A stretch of DNA of 64,000 nucleotides from Phaeobacter sp. 22II1-1F12B (GTDB lineage: Bacteria; Pseudomonadota; Alphaproteobacteria; Rhodobacterales; Rhodobacteraceae): contig NZ_AQQP01000014.1 of the NCBI RefSeq assembly GCF_002210165.1, positions 1 to 64,000 of the forward strand, read 5' to 3'. Both the position numbers and the translations under genes were made by a program. This document shows positions 9,205-17,942 of the stretch, piece after piece (within the stretch, counting starts at the first letter, position 1; every line of letters starts with the position of its first letter). The notes below the pieces were generated by a model. It was not told the DNA's origin and did no database searches. It was given only the letters and a program-made list of their open reading frames with translations.

Positions 9205-9215
9205 GGAGCCGATAG

Positions 9216-9446
9216 ATGCCCAAACGTATTCTGCAAGGCACCGTCACCAGCGACGCCAACGCACAGACCGTCACCGTTTCGGTCGAACGCCGCTTTACGC
9301 ACCCGGTTCTGAAAAAGACCATCCGCCGGTCCAAGAAGTACCGCGCGCATGACGAGAAGAACACCTACAAGACGGGCGATACCGTGCGCATCATCGAATG
9401 TGCACCCAAGTCCAAAACGAAACGCTGGGAAGTTCTGGAAGCGTAA
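9216..9446 (+). CDS. rpsQ: 30S ribosomal protein S17
   Basis: 76 residues with the S17 OB-fold core [25 protein letters not shown] and [16 protein letters not shown]...[13 protein letters not shown]. It is 11 bases behind rpmC and 81 bases before rplN. Confidence 0.96.
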   Translation: MPKRILQGTVTSDANAQTVTVSVERRFTHPVLKKTIRRSKKYRAHDEKNTYKTGDTVRIIECAPKSKTKRWEVLEA

Positions 9447-9527
9447 GCTTCCCGGACTTTTTCAGTTTGAGCGAAACCCTGGGGCAGAGCGAATGAGAGC
9501 CTGTCCCCAAAGGTCGGGAGAAACCAA

Positions 9528-9896
9528 ATGATCCAGATGCAGACCAATCTGGATGTTGCTGACAACTCCGGCGCACGCCGAGTTCAGTGCATCAAGGTCC
9601 TGGGTGGGTCCAAGCGGAAATACGCGGGTGTCGGCGACATCATCGTAGTATCCGTCAAGGAAGCCATTCCGCGCGGTCGTGTTAAAAAAGGCGATGTCCG
9701 CAAGGCAGTCGTTGTTCGCACCGCCAAGGAAGTTCGTCGCGAAGATGGCACCGCCATCCGCTTTGACCGCAACGCCGCCGTTATTCTGAACAATAACAAC
9801 GAGCCCGTCGGCACCCGTATTTTCGGGCCGGTTGTTCGTGAGCTGCGCGCCAAGAACTTCATGAAAATCATTTCGCTGGCGCCGGAGGTGCTCTGA
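9528..9896 (+). CDS. rplN: 50S ribosomal protein L14
   Basis: 122 residues, the usual L14 length; [28 protein letters not shown] and [13 protein letters not shown] are diagnostic. L14 contacts 16S rRNA in an intersubunit bridge and is the RsfS target. Its TGA overlaps the rplX ATG by one base. Confidence 0.97.
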   Translation: MIQMQTNLDVADNSGARRVQCIKVLGGSKRKYAGVGDIIVVSVKEAIPRGRVKKGDVRKAVVVRTAKEVRREDGTAIRFDRNAAVILNNNNEPVGTRIFGPVVRELRAKNFMKIISLAPEVL

Positions 9897-10207
9897 TGGC
9901 CGCTAAACTGAAAAAAGGTGACGAAGTCATCGTGCTTGCTGGCAAGGACAAGGGCAAGAAGGGTACCATCTCTTCCGTAGACCCCAAGGCCGGCAAAGCC
10001 GTTGTGGAAGGCATCAACATCGCCATCCGCGCCACCCGTCAAAGCCAGACCAGCCAGGGCGGTCGCATCCCCAAGCCGATGCCGATCCAGCTCTCGAACC
10101 TGTCGCTCGTTGACGCAAACGGCAAGCCGACCCGCGTTGGCTTCAAGATGGAAGGCGACAAGAAAGTACGCTTTGCCAAAACCACGGGGGACGTGATCGA
10201 TGCTTGA
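9896..10207 (+). CDS. rplX: 50S ribosomal protein L24
   Basis: 103 residues; [22 protein letters not shown] is the KOW motif, followed by [19 protein letters not shown]24 is an early assembly initiator on 23S rRNA. It overlaps rplE by 8 bases at its 3' end. Confidence 0.97.
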   Translation: MAAKLKKGDEVIVLAGKDKGKKGTISSVDPKAGKAVVEGINIAIRATRQSQTSQGGRIPKPMPIQLSNLSLVDANGKPTRVGFKMEGDKKVRFAKTTGDVIDA

Positions 10208-10763
10208 TTCTGAAAACTACACCCCGCGTCTGCGCACGGTCTTCAACGACACCATCAAGGCGGCGATGAAGGAAGAGTTCGGTTACTCGAACGACATGAT
10301 GATCCCGCGCCTGGACAAGATCGTCCTGAACATCGGCGCTGGCGCCGAAGCTGTTCGCGACACCAAAAAGGTGAAATCGGCTCAGGAAGACCTGACCGCG
10401 ATCGCCGGTCAGCAGGCCGTCGTCACCAAGGCAAAGAAATCGATCGCCGGTTTCCGCGTACGTGAAGACATGCCGCTTGGCACCAAGGTGACCCTCCGTG
10501 GTGACCGGATGTACGAATTCCTCGATCGCCTGATCACCGTTGCTATGCCCCGTATCCGCGACTTCCGCGGCGTTTCGGGCAAAAGCTTCGATGGTCGCGG
10601 CAACTATGCCATGGGCATCAAGGAACATATCGTTTTCCCCGAAATCAACTTCGACAAGGTCGACGAAGTTTGGGGCATGGACGTCATCATCACCACCACG
10701 GCAAAGACCGACGCCGAAGCAAAGGCGCTGTTGAAGCATTTCAACATGCCCTTCAATTCGTAA
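10200..10763 (+). CDS. rplE: 50S ribosomal protein L5
   Basis: 187 residues with [46 protein letters not shown] and the C-terminal [15 protein letters not shown]5 delivers 5S rRNA with L18. It begins inside rplX and is followed 18 bases later by rpsN. Confidence 0.97.
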   Translation: MLDSENYTPRLRTVFNDTIKAAMKEEFGYSNDMMIPRLDKIVLNIGAGAEAVRDTKKVKSAQEDLTAIAGQQAVVTKAKKSIAGFRVREDMPLGTKVTLRGDRMYEFLDRLITVAMPRIRDFRGVSGKSFDGRGNYAMGIKEHIVFPEINFDKVDEVWGMDVIITTTAKTDAEAKALLKHFNMPFNS

Positions 10764-10781
10764 GCGCGGGAAGGATTAGAC

Positions 10782-11087
10782 ATGGCTAAGAAAGCAATGA
10801 TCGAACGCGAAAAGAAGCGCGAACGCCTGGTGGAGAAATACGCCGCCAAGCGCGCCGAGCTGAAAGCGATCGTGAACGACGAAACCAAACCGATGGAAGA
10901 GCGTTTCCGCGCGTCCCTCAAGCTGGCGAAACTGCCGCGCAACAGCTCTGCTGTGCGTCTGCACAACCGCTGCCAGCTGACCGGCCGTCCGCACGCCTAC
11001 TATCGTAAACTGAAAATCAGCCGTATCGCGCTTCGCGACCTCGGTTCGTCGGGGCAGATCCCCGGCCTCGTGAAATCGAGCTGGTAA
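10782..11087 (+). CDS. rpsN: 30S ribosomal protein S14 (zinc-independent form)
   Basis: 101 residues. The C-terminal [29 protein letters not shown] lacks the paired CxxC motifs of the short zinc-type S14, so this is the long C-minus paralogue. It sits between rplE and rpsH as in the standard spc operon. Confidence 0.97.
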   Translation: MAKKAMIEREKKRERLVEKYAAKRAELKAIVNDETKPMEERFRASLKLAKLPRNSSAVRLHNRCQLTGRPHAYYRKLKISRIALRDLGSSGQIPGLVKSSW

Positions 11088-11100
11088 GGGAGGGCATAAG

Positions 11101-11493
11101 ATGAACGATCCTATCGCCGATATGCTCACCCGTATCCGTAACTCGCAGCTGCGTGGCAAGTCGACGGTTTCCACACCGGCGTCGAAACTGCGCGCTTGGG
11201 TTTTGGACGTGCTGAAAGACGAAGGCTACATCCGCGGCTACGAGGCGTCCACCGACGTCAACGGGCACCCGACGCTGGAAATCAGCCTCAAGTATTACGA
11301 AGGCATCCCTGTCATTCGCGAGCTCAAGCGGGTTTCGACCCCCGGCCGCCGCGTATACATGGGCGTCAAGGACATCCCGCAGGTTCGTCAGGGCCTTGGT
11401 GTGTCGATTGTCTCCACCCCCAAAGGTGTGATGTCGGATGCAGCCGCACGCGAAGCCAATGTTGGCGGCGAAGTGCTCTGCACCGTATTCTAA
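11101..11493 (+). CDS. rpsH: 30S ribosomal protein S8
   Basis: 130 residues: [20 protein letters not shown] and the C-terminal [22 protein letters not shown] are typical. S8 is a primary 16S binder and in E. coli the spc-operon repressor; no clear mimic of its rRNA site was identified here. rplF follows in 10 bases. Confidence 0.97.
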   Translation: MNDPIADMLTRIRNSQLRGKSTVSTPASKLRAWVLDVLKDEGYIRGYEASTDVNGHPTLEISLKYYEGIPVIRELKRVSTPGRRVYMGVKDIPQVRQGLGVSIVSTPKGVMSDAAAREANVGGEVLCTVF

Positions 11494-11503
11494 GGAGGTC
11501 TGA

Positions 11504-12037
11504 ATGTCTCGTATTGGTAAGAAACCGGTCGAGCTCCCCAGCGGCGTAACTGCCTCTGTTTCGGGCCAGACCGTCGAAGTGAAAGGCCCCAAGGGCGCCC
11601 GGACCTTCAAGGCAACCGACGATATCGCGATTTCGGTCGAAGATAACGTCATCACCGTGACACCGCGCGGCAAATCCAAGCGCGCGCGTCAGCAGTGGGG
11701 CATGTCCCGCACGATGATCGCCAACCTGGTGACCGGCGTCACCACCGGCTTCAAGCGCGAGCTTGAAATCAACGGTGTTGGTTATCGTGCCCAGATGCAG
11801 GGCAATACCCTCAAGCTGAACCTCGGCCTGTCGCATGACGTGGACTTCACGGCGCCCGATGGCGTGACCGTGACCGCGCCCAAGCAGACCGAGATCGTGG
11901 TCGAAGGTATCGATGAGCAGCTCGTCGGTCAGGTCGCAGCGAATATCCGCGCCTGGCGTGCTCCCGAGCCCTACAAGGGCAAAGGGATCAAGTACAAAGA
12001 CGAGTATATCTTCCGCAAGGAAGGCAAGAAGAAGTAA
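11504..12037 (+). CDS. rplF: 50S ribosomal protein L6
   Basis: 177 residues, two duplicated L6 domains; [15 protein letters not shown] start and [23 protein letters not shown] end are diagnostic. AAGGAGG stands before the ATG. Confidence 0.97.
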   Translation: MSRIGKKPVELPSGVTASVSGQTVEVKGPKGARTFKATDDIAISVEDNVITVTPRGKSKRARQQWGMSRTMIANLVTGVTTGFKRELEINGVGYRAQMQGNTLKLNLGLSHDVDFTAPDGVTVTAPKQTEIVVEGIDEQLVGQVAANIRAWRAPEPYKGKGIKYKDEYIFRKEGKKK

Positions 12038-12048
12038 GGACCAGTCAG

Positions 12049-12408
12049 ATGGCAAACAGCAAAAGACAACTGTTTCTGAAGCGCCGCCTGCGCGTCCGGA
12101 ACAAGCTTCGCAAAGTGAACGCGGGACGTCTTCGTCTTTCCGTTCACCGTTCGAGCAAGAACATCAGCGTCCAGCTGATCGACGATGTGAAAGGTGTCAC
12201 GCTCGCGTCGGCATCCACGTTGGAAAAAGATCTGGGCGTTGTGGGCAAGAACAACGTGGAAGCGGCCGCCAAGGTCGGTTCCGCAATCGCCGAGCGCGCC
12301 AAGAAGGCGGGCGTGGAAGAAGCCTATTTCGACCGCGGCGGTTTCCTCTTTCATGGCAAGGTGAAGGCTCTGGCCGACGCTGCGCGTGAAGGCGGGCTGA
12401 AGATCTAA
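12049..12408 (+). CDS. rplR: 50S ribosomal protein L18
   Basis: 119 residues: [32 protein letters not shown] and [24 protein letters not shown] identify L18, which binds 5S rRNA. It is followed by a 119-base structured gap before rpsE. Confidence 0.97.
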   Translation: MANSKRQLFLKRRLRVRNKLRKVNAGRLRLSVHRSSKNISVQLIDDVKGVTLASASTLEKDLGVVGKNNVEAAAKVGSAIAERAKKAGVEEAYFDRGGFLFHGKVKALADAAREGGLKI

Positions 12409-12413
12409 GTGCA

Positions 12414-12433
12414 GACGGTCCTTCAGGGCCGTC
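12414..12433 (+). promoter_or_regulatory. Hairpin 1 in the rplR-rpsE gap
   Basis: GACGGTCC-TTCA-GGGCCGTC forms an 8-bp stem (one G-T). No T-tract follows. Together with the next hairpin it fills an unusually long intra-operon gap and may tune the rpsE-rpmD part. Confidence 0.45.
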
Positions 12434-12449
12434 TCGATGATCCGGGAGA

Positions 12450-12466
12450 GGGGCGCGCTGCGCCCC
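12450..12466 (+). promoter_or_regulatory. Hairpin 2 in the rplR-rpsE gap
   Basis: GGGGCGC-GCT-GCGCCCC is a perfect 7-bp stem. Like hairpin 1 it lacks a T-tract, so processing or leader structure is more likely than termination. Confidence 0.4.
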
Positions 12467-12527
12467 AATCTCACCAGGATTGAACGCATATGGCGCGCAG
12501 GCAGCGGGCCGAATGAAAGGAAGCCTT

Positions 12528-13109
12528 ATGGCAAGAGATGATAACCGTGGCGGTAACCGTCGCAACCAGCGTGAGGAAGCCCCTGAATTCGCGGACCGCC
12601 TCGTCGCGATCAACCGCGTGTCCAAGACCGTCAAGGGTGGTAAGCGCTTTGGCTTCGCCGCACTCGTCGTTGTAGGCGATCAGAAAGGCCGCGTCGGCTT
12701 TGGCAAAGGCAAGGCGAAAGAGGTCCCCGAGGCCATTCGCAAGGCAACCGAGCAGGCAAAGCGTCAGATGATCCGCGTGCAGCTTCGTGAAGGCCGCACC
12801 CTGCACCACGACATGGAAGGCCGTCACGGCGCCGGTAAGGTCGTCATGCGCACCGCCCCGGAAGGTACCGGTATCATCGCCGGTGGTCCGATGCGTGCCG
12901 TGTTCGAGATGCTGGGCGTCAAGGACGTCGTGTCCAAGTCGATCGGTTCGCAGAACCCCTATAACATGATCCGCGCCACCATGGACGGTCTGCAGAAAGA
13001 AGCGAGCCCGCGCTCGGTTGCGCAGCGTCGTGGCAAGAAAGTGTCCGATATCCTGCCCAAGCGTGATGACGCGCCGCAGGCATCGGCACAGGTCGCTGAG
13101 GAGGCTTGA
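12528..13109 (+). CDS. rpsE: 30S ribosomal protein S5
   Basis: 193 residues from the ATG at 12528 (MARDDNRGG), chosen because AAAGGAAG lies just upstream; an in-frame ATG at 12480 would add 16 residues of non-S5 sequence. The double-stranded RNA-binding domain [23 protein letters not shown] and the [24 protein letters not shown] motif are clear. S5 works in decoding fidelity and mRNA entry. Confidence 0.96.
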   Translation: MARDDNRGGNRRNQREEAPEFADRLVAINRVSKTVKGGKRFGFAALVVVGDQKGRVGFGKGKAKEVPEAIRKATEQAKRQMIRVQLREGRTLHHDMEGRHGAGKVVMRTAPEGTGIIAGGPMRAVFEMLGVKDVVSKSIGSQNPYNMIRATMDGLQKEASPRSVAQRRGKKVSDILPKRDDAPQASAQVAEEA

Positions 13110-13114
13110 GAAAC

Positions 13115-13303
13115 ATGGCTAAGACCATCGTCGTAAAACAGATCGGTTCGCCGATCCGCCGTCCCGCCAAGCAGCGCCAGACGCTGATCGGGCTGGGCCT
13201 GAACAAGATGCACAAGACCCGCGAACTCGAAGACACCCCCGCCGTGCGCGGCATGGTGAACTCGATCCCGCACATGGTCGAAATCATCGAAGAGCGCGAC
13301 TAA
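13115..13303 (+). CDS. rpmD: 50S ribosomal protein L30
   Basis: 62 residues from [16 protein letters not shown], with [22 protein letters not shown], the L30 signature. The ATG at 13115 is preferred to one nine bases upstream because the rpsE 3' end supplies a GAGGAGG before it. It is the last gene before a terminator; rplO, normally next, is displaced by 1.35 kb. Confidence 0.95.
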   Translation: MAKTIVVKQIGSPIRRPAKQRQTLIGLGLNKMHKTRELEDTPAVRGMVNSIPHMVEIIEERD

Positions 13304-13332
13304 GCCTTTTCGCTTCGTGCAAGTGTTTGAAC

Positions 13333-13364
13333 GCCTCCGGAAATCTCCGGGGGCGTTTTTTGTT
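13333..13364 (+). terminator. Rho-independent terminator after rpmD
   Basis: AACGCCTCCGG pairs over 11 bp with CCGGGGGCGTT (one wobble, loop AAATCT) and is followed by TTTT. It ends the rpmC-rpmD transcript. Confidence 0.9.
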
Positions 13365-13436
13365 GTCTGGTGTCGTGGCGAGGGGGAGGGGCCTAAACCA
13401 TGCTGCAGGTGCATAACGGGCCTTCGTTTCTGTCAG

Positions 13437-13465
13437 TTGTTAGCGCAACCAGCTCGCCTTATCTC
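13437..13465 (+). promoter_or_regulatory. Candidate promoter for the DUF1127/C-rich-loop locus
   Basis: TTGTTA at 13437-13442 and TATCTC at 13460-13465 are 17 bases apart, about 75 bases before the first DUF1127 gene. In Rhodobacter the comparable locus is driven by the heat-shock sigma factors RpoHI/RpoHII; whether this site is of that class cannot be decided by eye. Confidence 0.35.
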
Positions 13466-13539
13466 ATGGTCAAGACAAGGAACCGAAGCTGACAAGAGCC
13501 GCGGAAAACCGTCCCGGCTAGAGACAAGGACCAAGACAG

Positions 13540-13755
13540 ATGGCACATGCACTGACCGCCAATACGATCACCTTTCCGATCATCGCCCGCCTGCGCGGCA
13601 CCATCGAAGACTTCCGCGCGGCCCGCGCGCTGCGTCGCGAATACGACGCCACCTGCGCCCAGCTCATGGCGATGAGCAATCGTGATCTGAACGATATAAA
13701 CATACGTCGCGGCGATATTGCCGACATCGTGCGCAAGCACGTCTACGGCGCCTGA
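13540..13755 (+). CDS. DUF1127 small protein, CcaF1-like context
   Basis: 71 residues, basic. The C-terminal half, LMAMSNRDLNDINIRRGDIADIVRKH, is the DUF1127 helix pair (Leu-x-x-Leu...Arg-Asp-Leu...Asp-Ile...Arg-x-x-Ile). In Rhodobacter sphaeroides the similarly sized DUF1127 protein CcaF1 binds RNA and is encoded just upstream of the CcsR small RNAs; here too C-rich-loop hairpins follow the gene directly. RNA-binding function is inferred from family and context. Clean ATG after an AAGGA stretch. Confidence 0.85.
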   Translation: MAHALTANTITFPIIARLRGTIEDFRAARALRREYDATCAQLMAMSNRDLNDINIRRGDIADIVRKHVYGA

Positions 13756-13769
13756 TCCATTCGAATTGC

Positions 13770-13804
13770 CCGGCTTCCAACTCTCTCCCTCCCAGGAATG
13801 CCGG
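13770..13804 (+). ncRNA. CcsR/cuckoo-like stem-loop A
   Basis: CCGGCTTCC pairs with GGAA-T-GCCGG (9 bp, one bulged T) around a 16-base loop AACTCTCTCCCTCCCA. The unpaired CUCCCUCCC is complementary to Shine-Dalgarno sequence, the hallmark of the CcsR/cuckoo RNA family found behind DUF1127 genes. It starts 15 bases after the DUF1127 stop. Exact RNA ends are unknown. Confidence 0.65.
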
Positions 13805-13813
13805 TGCTTCGGG

Positions 13814-13858
13814 AATGCCCTCGCCCCCACTCTCCTCCCTCCTCGGGGCGGGGGCATT
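13814..13858 (+). ncRNA. CcsR/cuckoo-like stem-loop B
   Basis: AATGCCCTCGCCCC pairs perfectly over 14 bp (one G-T) with GGGGCGGGGGCATT; the 17-base loop is CACTCTCCTCCCTCCTC. This is a very stable hairpin presenting an anti-Shine-Dalgarno tract, ten bases behind stem-loop A. Stability and loop make it the stronger of the two candidates. It probably is processed from a DUF1127 co-transcript, by analogy with Rhodobacter. Confidence 0.7.
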
Positions 13859-14032
13859 TCCCTCCTCAATTCAGACAGTATCACTGACCCATTCATGCAG
13901 GACGCGCATAGCGGCCAGACCGAAACGGAAATTGTTAGCACGCCCGCCGCAGCCTATGCTGCACCGCAGAATATATCGACGGCCCGGTGCGACAGGTAAG
14001 ACGCCGGTGCCCAGACAGACAGGAATAAGACC

Positions 14033-14272
14033 ATGACCACCATCACCCGTACCGCTATCGCCGCCCCGTCCTTTGCTGACCGCTTCCGTGCGCTCGTCGA
14101 AACGGTCAAAGCCGCTCAGGCCCGTCGCGCCGTTTACAAGCGCACCCTGAATGAGCTGCACAGCCTCAGCGCCCGCGATCTTGGTGATCTGGGTATCTCG
14201 CGCAACAACCTGCGCGCCATCGCCTACCAGGCCGCCTATGAAGGCGAGACCCGCCTCAACGGCCGCGCCTGA
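14033..14272 (+). CDS. DUF1127 small protein, second copy
   Basis: 79 residues. LNELHSLSARDLGDLGISRNNLRAIAYQAAYE is a textbook DUF1127 motif, closer to consensus than the first copy. It lies 277 bases downstream of that gene, on the other side of the C-rich hairpins, and ends in its own terminator. Family members regulate RNA turnover or phosphate/carbon metabolism in other Alphaproteobacteria; the role here is unknown. Confidence 0.88.
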   Translation: MTTITRTAIAAPSFADRFRALVETVKAAQARRAVYKRTLNELHSLSARDLGDLGISRNNLRAIAYQAAYEGETRLNGRA

Positions 14273-14319
14273 TCCCACGCCGCCCCGAGGGGCGGATCCC
14301 TTCCTTGTTAACCAGTGAA

Positions 14320-14353
14320 ACCCCCTGTCCCCGGCAGGGGGTCTTGTTTTTTT
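14320..14353 (+). terminator. Rho-independent terminator after second DUF1127 gene
   Basis: ACCCCCTG pairs with CAGGGGGT (8 bp) around the loop TCCCCGG, followed by CTTGTTTTTTT. A shorter GC-rich hairpin lies just before it near 14280-14295. Confidence 0.88.
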
Positions 14354-14354
14354 G

Positions 14355-14426
14355 AAACCGTAAGGGGGCGCTGCCCCCATCGGCCCATGGCCGATTCCCC
14401 CGGAGTATTTTCGGCAAGAGGAAAAG
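14355..14426 (+). repeat. Dispersed intergenic repeat, copy 1
   Basis: About 72 bases containing two palindromes (GGGGGC-GCT-GCCCCC and TCGGCCCATGGCCGA) followed by CCCCGGAGTATTTT and GCAAGAGGAAAAG. The same string, with few changes, recurs inverted at 31761-31834. It begins right behind the DUF1127 terminator. Confidence 0.8.
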
Positions 14427-14654
14427 CCCGGGGCGGGGAGGCGATTTTGCGGACAATGCTGACGCAAGGACAGGATGCCGCGCGCGGGTTTTCGGGCCTT
14501 GAAACGCGGGCAGGCTGGGCGTATACGCCCGTGGTGGCCTCGATCGGGGCGACTCGTCTATGGTGATCCGGAGAACCGGGCACCTTTAATCAAGAAACGC
14601 CGAGGTCGGCCGCTCCCGTCGCTGGGGGCCGCATCCGGCAAAGGAGAAGCGACA

Positions 14655-15128
14655 ATGAAACTGCATGAACTTCGCGACAATCCGGGCGCAACCAAGCGCC
14701 GTCAGCGCGTTGCCCGTGGTCCCGGCTCTGGCAAGGGCAAGATGGGTGGCCGTGGTATCAAGGGTCAGAAATCCCGTTCGGGCGTGGCGATCAACGGCTA
14801 CGAAGGCGGCCAGATGCCGCTCTATCAGCGTCTGCCCAAGCGCGGCTTTAACAAGCCGAACCGCAAGGAATACGCGGTTGTGAACCTTGGCCTGATCCAG
14901 AAATTCATCGAAGCCGGCAAGCTGGACGCGAAATCCGCGATCACCGAGGATGCGCTTGTTGCCTCAGGCCTGGTGCGCCGCAAGCTGGACGGTATCCGCG
15001 TTCTGGCCAAGGGTGAGTTCACCTCCAAGGCCACGATCGAAGTGACCGGTGCTTCGAAATCCGCTGTCGAGCTCGTCGAAAAAGCCGGTGGCTCGCTCAC
15101 CGTCACATCCGCAGCTGCGGCAGAGTAA
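14655..15128 (+). CDS. rplO: 50S ribosomal protein L15
   Basis: 157 residues from the ATG at 14655 ([22 protein letters not shown]), with AAGGAG before it; in-frame upstream codons carry no L15 similarity. [22 protein letters not shown] is diagnostic. It opens the rplO-secY-adk module. Its stop codon is the first part of a large hairpin. Confidence 0.96.
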   Translation: MKLHELRDNPGATKRRQRVARGPGSGKGKMGGRGIKGQKSRSGVAINGYEGGQMPLYQRLPKRGFNKPNRKEYAVVNLGLIQKFIEAGKLDAKSAITEDALVASGLVRRKLDGIRVLAKGEFTSKATIEVTGASKSAVELVEKAGGSLTVTSAAAAE

Positions 15129-15174
15129 TGGGTTGTGAGCGGCGCCTGCGCCGCTTACATAGACCCATGTTTTC
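15128..15174 (+). terminator. Terminator or attenuator between rplO and secY
   Basis: ATGGGT+TGTGAGCGGCG pairs with CGCCGCTTACA+ACCCAT (17 bp in all, one 3-base bulge, loop CCTG), followed by GTTTTCCC. The stem starts at the last base of the rplO stop codon. It resembles an intrinsic terminator that would reduce flow into secY. Confidence 0.65.
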
Positions 15175-15178
15175 CCTT

Positions 15179-15216
15179 GACGCCGCCCGGACCGGAAAAC
15201 GGTTTAGGGCGGCGTT
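15179..15216 (+). promoter_or_regulatory. Second hairpin in the secY leader
   Basis: GACGCCGCCC pairs with GGGCGGCGTT (10 bp) around an 18-base insert that can itself fold (CCG...CGG). It ends 21 bases before the secY ATG. With the preceding terminator it makes a two-hairpin leader, possibly an antitermination or mRNA-stability element. Confidence 0.45.
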
Positions 15217-15237
15217 CTAGCAAAAGAGACCTGTTTC

Positions 15238-16602
15238 ATGGTATCAGCAGCAGAACAGATGGCGGCCAATACAAGCTGGGCAGCGCTCGGCAAGGCCACC
15301 GATCTGCGCAACCGCATCCTGTTTACGCTTGGGCTATTGATCGTCTACCGGCTGGGCACTTTCCTGCCCGTTCCCGGTATTGATGGCGCCGCCCTTCGCG
15401 AGTTCATGGAGTCGGCGGGGCAGGGCATCGGCGGCATGGTTTCCATGTTCACCGGCGGTGCGCTGGGGCGGATGGGCATCTTTGCCCTTGGTATCATGCC
15501 CTATATCTCGGCCTCGATCATCGTTCAGCTGTTGACCGCGATGGTTCCCCAGCTTGAGCAGCTCAAGAAAGAGGGCGAGCAGGGGCGCAAGAAAATCAAC
15601 CAGTACACCCGCTATGGCACGGTGGTGCTGGCGACGGCGCAGGCCTATGGTCTGGCGGTGTCGCTGGAATCCGGTGACCTCGCGACCGATCCGGGCATGT
15701 ATTTCCGCATCGCCTGCATGATCACCCTTGTCGGCGGTACCATGTTCCTGATGTGGCTGGGTGAGCAGATCACCGCGCGCGGCATCGGCAACGGTATTTC
15801 GTTGATCATCTTTGTCGGCATCATCGCCGAGGTTCCCGCCGCACTGGCGCAGTTCTTTGCCTCTGGCCGGTCGGGCGCGGTAAGCCCCGGTGTGATCGTC
15901 GGTGTCATATTGATGATCATCGTCACGATTACCTTCGTGGTCTTCATGGAACGCGCCCTGCGCAAGATCCATATCCAGTATCCGCGCCGTCAAGTCGGGA
16001 TGAAGGTCTATGACGGCGGTTCCTCGCACCTGCCGGTCAAGGTCAACCCCGCCGGCGTTATCCCCGCGATTTTTGCTTCTTCGCTGCTGCTGCTGCCGAC
16101 CACCATCGCCACCTTCAGCCAGGGCGCGGCGCAGGGTTCGGTGATGAGCTGGCTGCTCGCCAACTTCGGCCCGGGACAGCCGCTTTACCTGCTGTTCTTC
16201 GTGTCGATGATCGTGTTCTTTGCGTATTTTTACACGTTCAACGTCTCGTTCAAACCCGATGACGTGGCCGACAACCTCAAGAACCAGAACGGCTTTGTGC
16301 CCGGGATCCGTCCGGGCAAGCGCACCGCCGATTACCTTGAATACGTGGTCAACCGTATCCTCGTGCTCGGCTCGGCCTATCTGGCGCTGGTCTGCCTGCT
16401 GCCGGAAATCCTGCGCGGCCAGTTCTCGATCCCGTTCTATTTTGGTGGCACCTCGGTGCTGATCGTCGTGTCGGTGACGATGGATACGATCCAGCAGGTT
16501 CAGAGCCATCTTCTGGCACATCAATACGAAGGGCTGATCGAAAAGTCGCAACTGCGCGGCCGGTCCAAGAAAAAAGGCAAGCGGAGTCCGACGCGTCGAT
16601 GA
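15238..16602 (+). CDS. secY: Preprotein translocase subunit SecY
   Basis: 454 residues with about ten hydrophobic segments; [24 protein letters not shown] and [27 protein letters not shown] are SecY signatures, and the cytoplasmic loop [22 protein letters not shown] is present. It forms the Sec channel with SecE/SecG. The stop overlaps the adk start (ATGA). Position between rplO and adk is the classical one. Confidence 0.97.
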   Translation: MVSAAEQMAANTSWAALGKATDLRNRILFTLGLLIVYRLGTFLPVPGIDGAALREFMESAGQGIGGMVSMFTGGALGRMGIFALGIMPYISASIIVQLLTAMVPQLEQLKKEGEQGRKKINQYTRYGTVVLATAQAYGLAVSLESGDLATDPGMYFRIACMITLVGGTMFLMWLGEQITARGIGNGISLIIFVGIIAEVPAALAQFFASGRSGAVSPGVIVGVILMIIVTITFVVFMERALRKIHIQYPRRQVGMKVYDGGSSHLPVKVNPAGVIPAIFASSLLLLPTTIATFSQGAAQGSVMSWLLANFGPGQPLYLLFFVSMIVFFAYFYTFNVSFKPDDVADNLKNQNGFVPGIRPGKRTADYLEYVVNRILVLGSAYLALVCLLPEILRGQFSIPFYFGGTSVLIVVSVTMDTIQQVQSHLLAHQYEGLIEKSQLRGRSKKKGKRSPTRR

Positions 16603-17261
16603 ATATCATTCTTTTAGGGCCTCCGGGCGCAGGTAAGGGTACGCAGGCGCGTACATTGGTGGAAAAGCGCGGGATGGTGCAGCTCAGCACCGGAGACATG
16701 CTGCGCGAGGCCAAGGACTCGGGTACCGAGATGGGCAATATCGTCGCCGACGTGATGGCCCGTGGCGGTCTGGTCACCGATGAGATCGTGATTGGCCTGA
16801 TCCGCGAAAAGCTCGCGACGGTAAAGGCGAACGGGTTCATCTTTGACGGCTTCCCCCGCACGCTGGGGCAGGCCGATGCGCTGGACAAGCTGCTGGCCGA
16901 CGAAGGCCAGAAGCTGGACCAGGTGATCGAGATGCGCGTCGACGACGAGGCGCTTGTCGCCCGGATCACCGCCCGGTCTACCTGTGCCAATTGCGGCGAA
17001 GTCTATAACGACAACACCAAGCCGATCCCGGCGGATGGCAAGTGCACCAATTGCGGTGGCACAGAATTCAAGCGCCGCGCAGACGATAACGAGGAAAGCC
17101 TCAAGACCCGTCTGATGGAATATTACAAGCAGACCTCGCCGCTGATCGGTTACTACTACGTCAAAAAGATCATCTGCCGCGTCGATGGGCTTGCCGATAT
17201 CAAGACGGTCGAATCCGAAATCGCCGAGGTTCTGGATCGCGTCGCCAAGGTCGAGGCCTGA
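16599..17261 (+). CDS. adk: Adenylate kinase with zinc-type lid
   Basis: 220 residues. P-loop [11 protein letters not shown] at residues 7-17; LRE...VIGLIREKL and [11 protein letters not shown] bind AMP. The LID domain carries CANC...CTNC (four Cys in two CxxC pairs), the zinc-binding form known from Gram-positives and some Alphaproteobacteria such as Paracoccus, not the E. coli form. It interconverts ATP+AMP and 2 ADP. Translationally coupled to secY. Confidence 0.97.
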   Translation: MNIILLGPPGAGKGTQARTLVEKRGMVQLSTGDMLREAKDSGTEMGNIVADVMARGGLVTDEIVIGLIREKLATVKANGFIFDGFPRTLGQADALDKLLADEGQKLDQVIEMRVDDEALVARITARSTCANCGEVYNDNTKPIPADGKCTNCGGTEFKRRADDNEESLKTRLMEYYKQTSPLIGYYYVKKIICRVDGLADIKTVESEIAEVLDRVAKVEA

Positions 17262-17274
17262 GGCACTACTCTTG

Positions 17275-17297
17275 CAAGGGGCCCGCGCGGCCCTTTG
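17275..17297 (+). terminator. Hairpin after adk, probable terminator
   Basis: CAAGGGGCC pairs with GGCCCTTTG (9 bp, one wobble, loop CGCGC), 13 bases after the adk stop. There is no T-tract, so termination may be partial or Rho-assisted. Confidence 0.45.
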
Positions 17298-17376
17298 CCC
17301 GTCAGACGAACATACCGATTTCGTTTGCGCAAACAGTTCCGGAGATGCCCAAAACGCATCCTGTGTCAACTGGCTC

Positions 17377-17405
17377 TTGACGCTTCGGCGAAAACCCCAT
17401 ATCGA
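17377..17405 (+). promoter_or_regulatory. Candidate promoter for rpsM-rpsK
   Basis: TTGACG (17377-17382) and TATCGA (17400-17405) are separated by 17 bases in the 300-base gap between adk and rpsM, about 155 bases before rpsM. It is the best sigma70-like match in that gap, which otherwise shows no gene. Confidence 0.4.
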
Positions 17406-17561
17406 CCCACATCTCGCAAGAGAATCAATTTGTGCGCGATTCTTTAACGGACCGCACGCAGACCACCTCATACTGCTGGGCCCTCTGGCGACACTGCCAG
17501 GGTCAAGCGTTGTGAAAAAAGGTTCTGGAGCTACGGAACCGCAACGAAAGGAAAGTGACAC

Positions 17562-17930
17562 GTGGCACGTATTGCCGGCGTAAATATCCCGACTGCCAAA
17601 CGGGTACCGATCGCGCTCACCTATATCACCGGAATCGGCCAGGCATCCGCCAAAGCCATCTGCGATGCCGTAGGCATCGACCAGACCCGCCGTGTGAACG
17701 AACTGAGCGATACAGAAGTTCTGTCGATCCGCGAACATATCGATGCCAACTACACCGTCGAAGGTGACCTGCGTCGTGAAACCCAGATGAACATCAAACG
17801 TCTGATGGACCTGGGCTGCTATCGCGGTCTGCGCCACCGCCGCAACCTCCCGGTTCGCGGTCAGCGCACCCATACCAACGCACGCACCCGCAAAGGCCCC
17901 GCAAAGGCCATCGCAGGCAAGAAGAAGTAA
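17562..17930 (+). CDS. rpsM: 30S ribosomal protein S13
   Basis: 122 residues starting with GTG at 17562, fixed by the conserved N-terminus [25 protein letters not shown] and an AAAGGAAAG ribosome-binding stretch. [23 protein letters not shown] is the C-terminal signature. S13 contacts tRNA and forms bridges to the 50S. Confidence 0.97.
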   Translation: MARIAGVNIPTAKRVPIALTYITGIGQASAKAICDAVGIDQTRRVNELSDTEVLSIREHIDANYTVEGDLRRETQMNIKRLMDLGCYRGLRHRRNLPVRGQRTHTNARTRKGPAKAIAGKKK

Positions 17931-17942
17931 GGGGACGCACAG

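Noticed and set aside
14460-14474. 15-base match TGACGCAAGGACAGG shared with 26951-26965
   Set aside because: A 15-base match in 64 kb on both strands is expected by chance a few times; flanks do not align.
15334-16551. 405-codon minus-strand open frame opposite secY
   Set aside because: His/Asp-rich low-complexity translation typical of antisense to a membrane protein.
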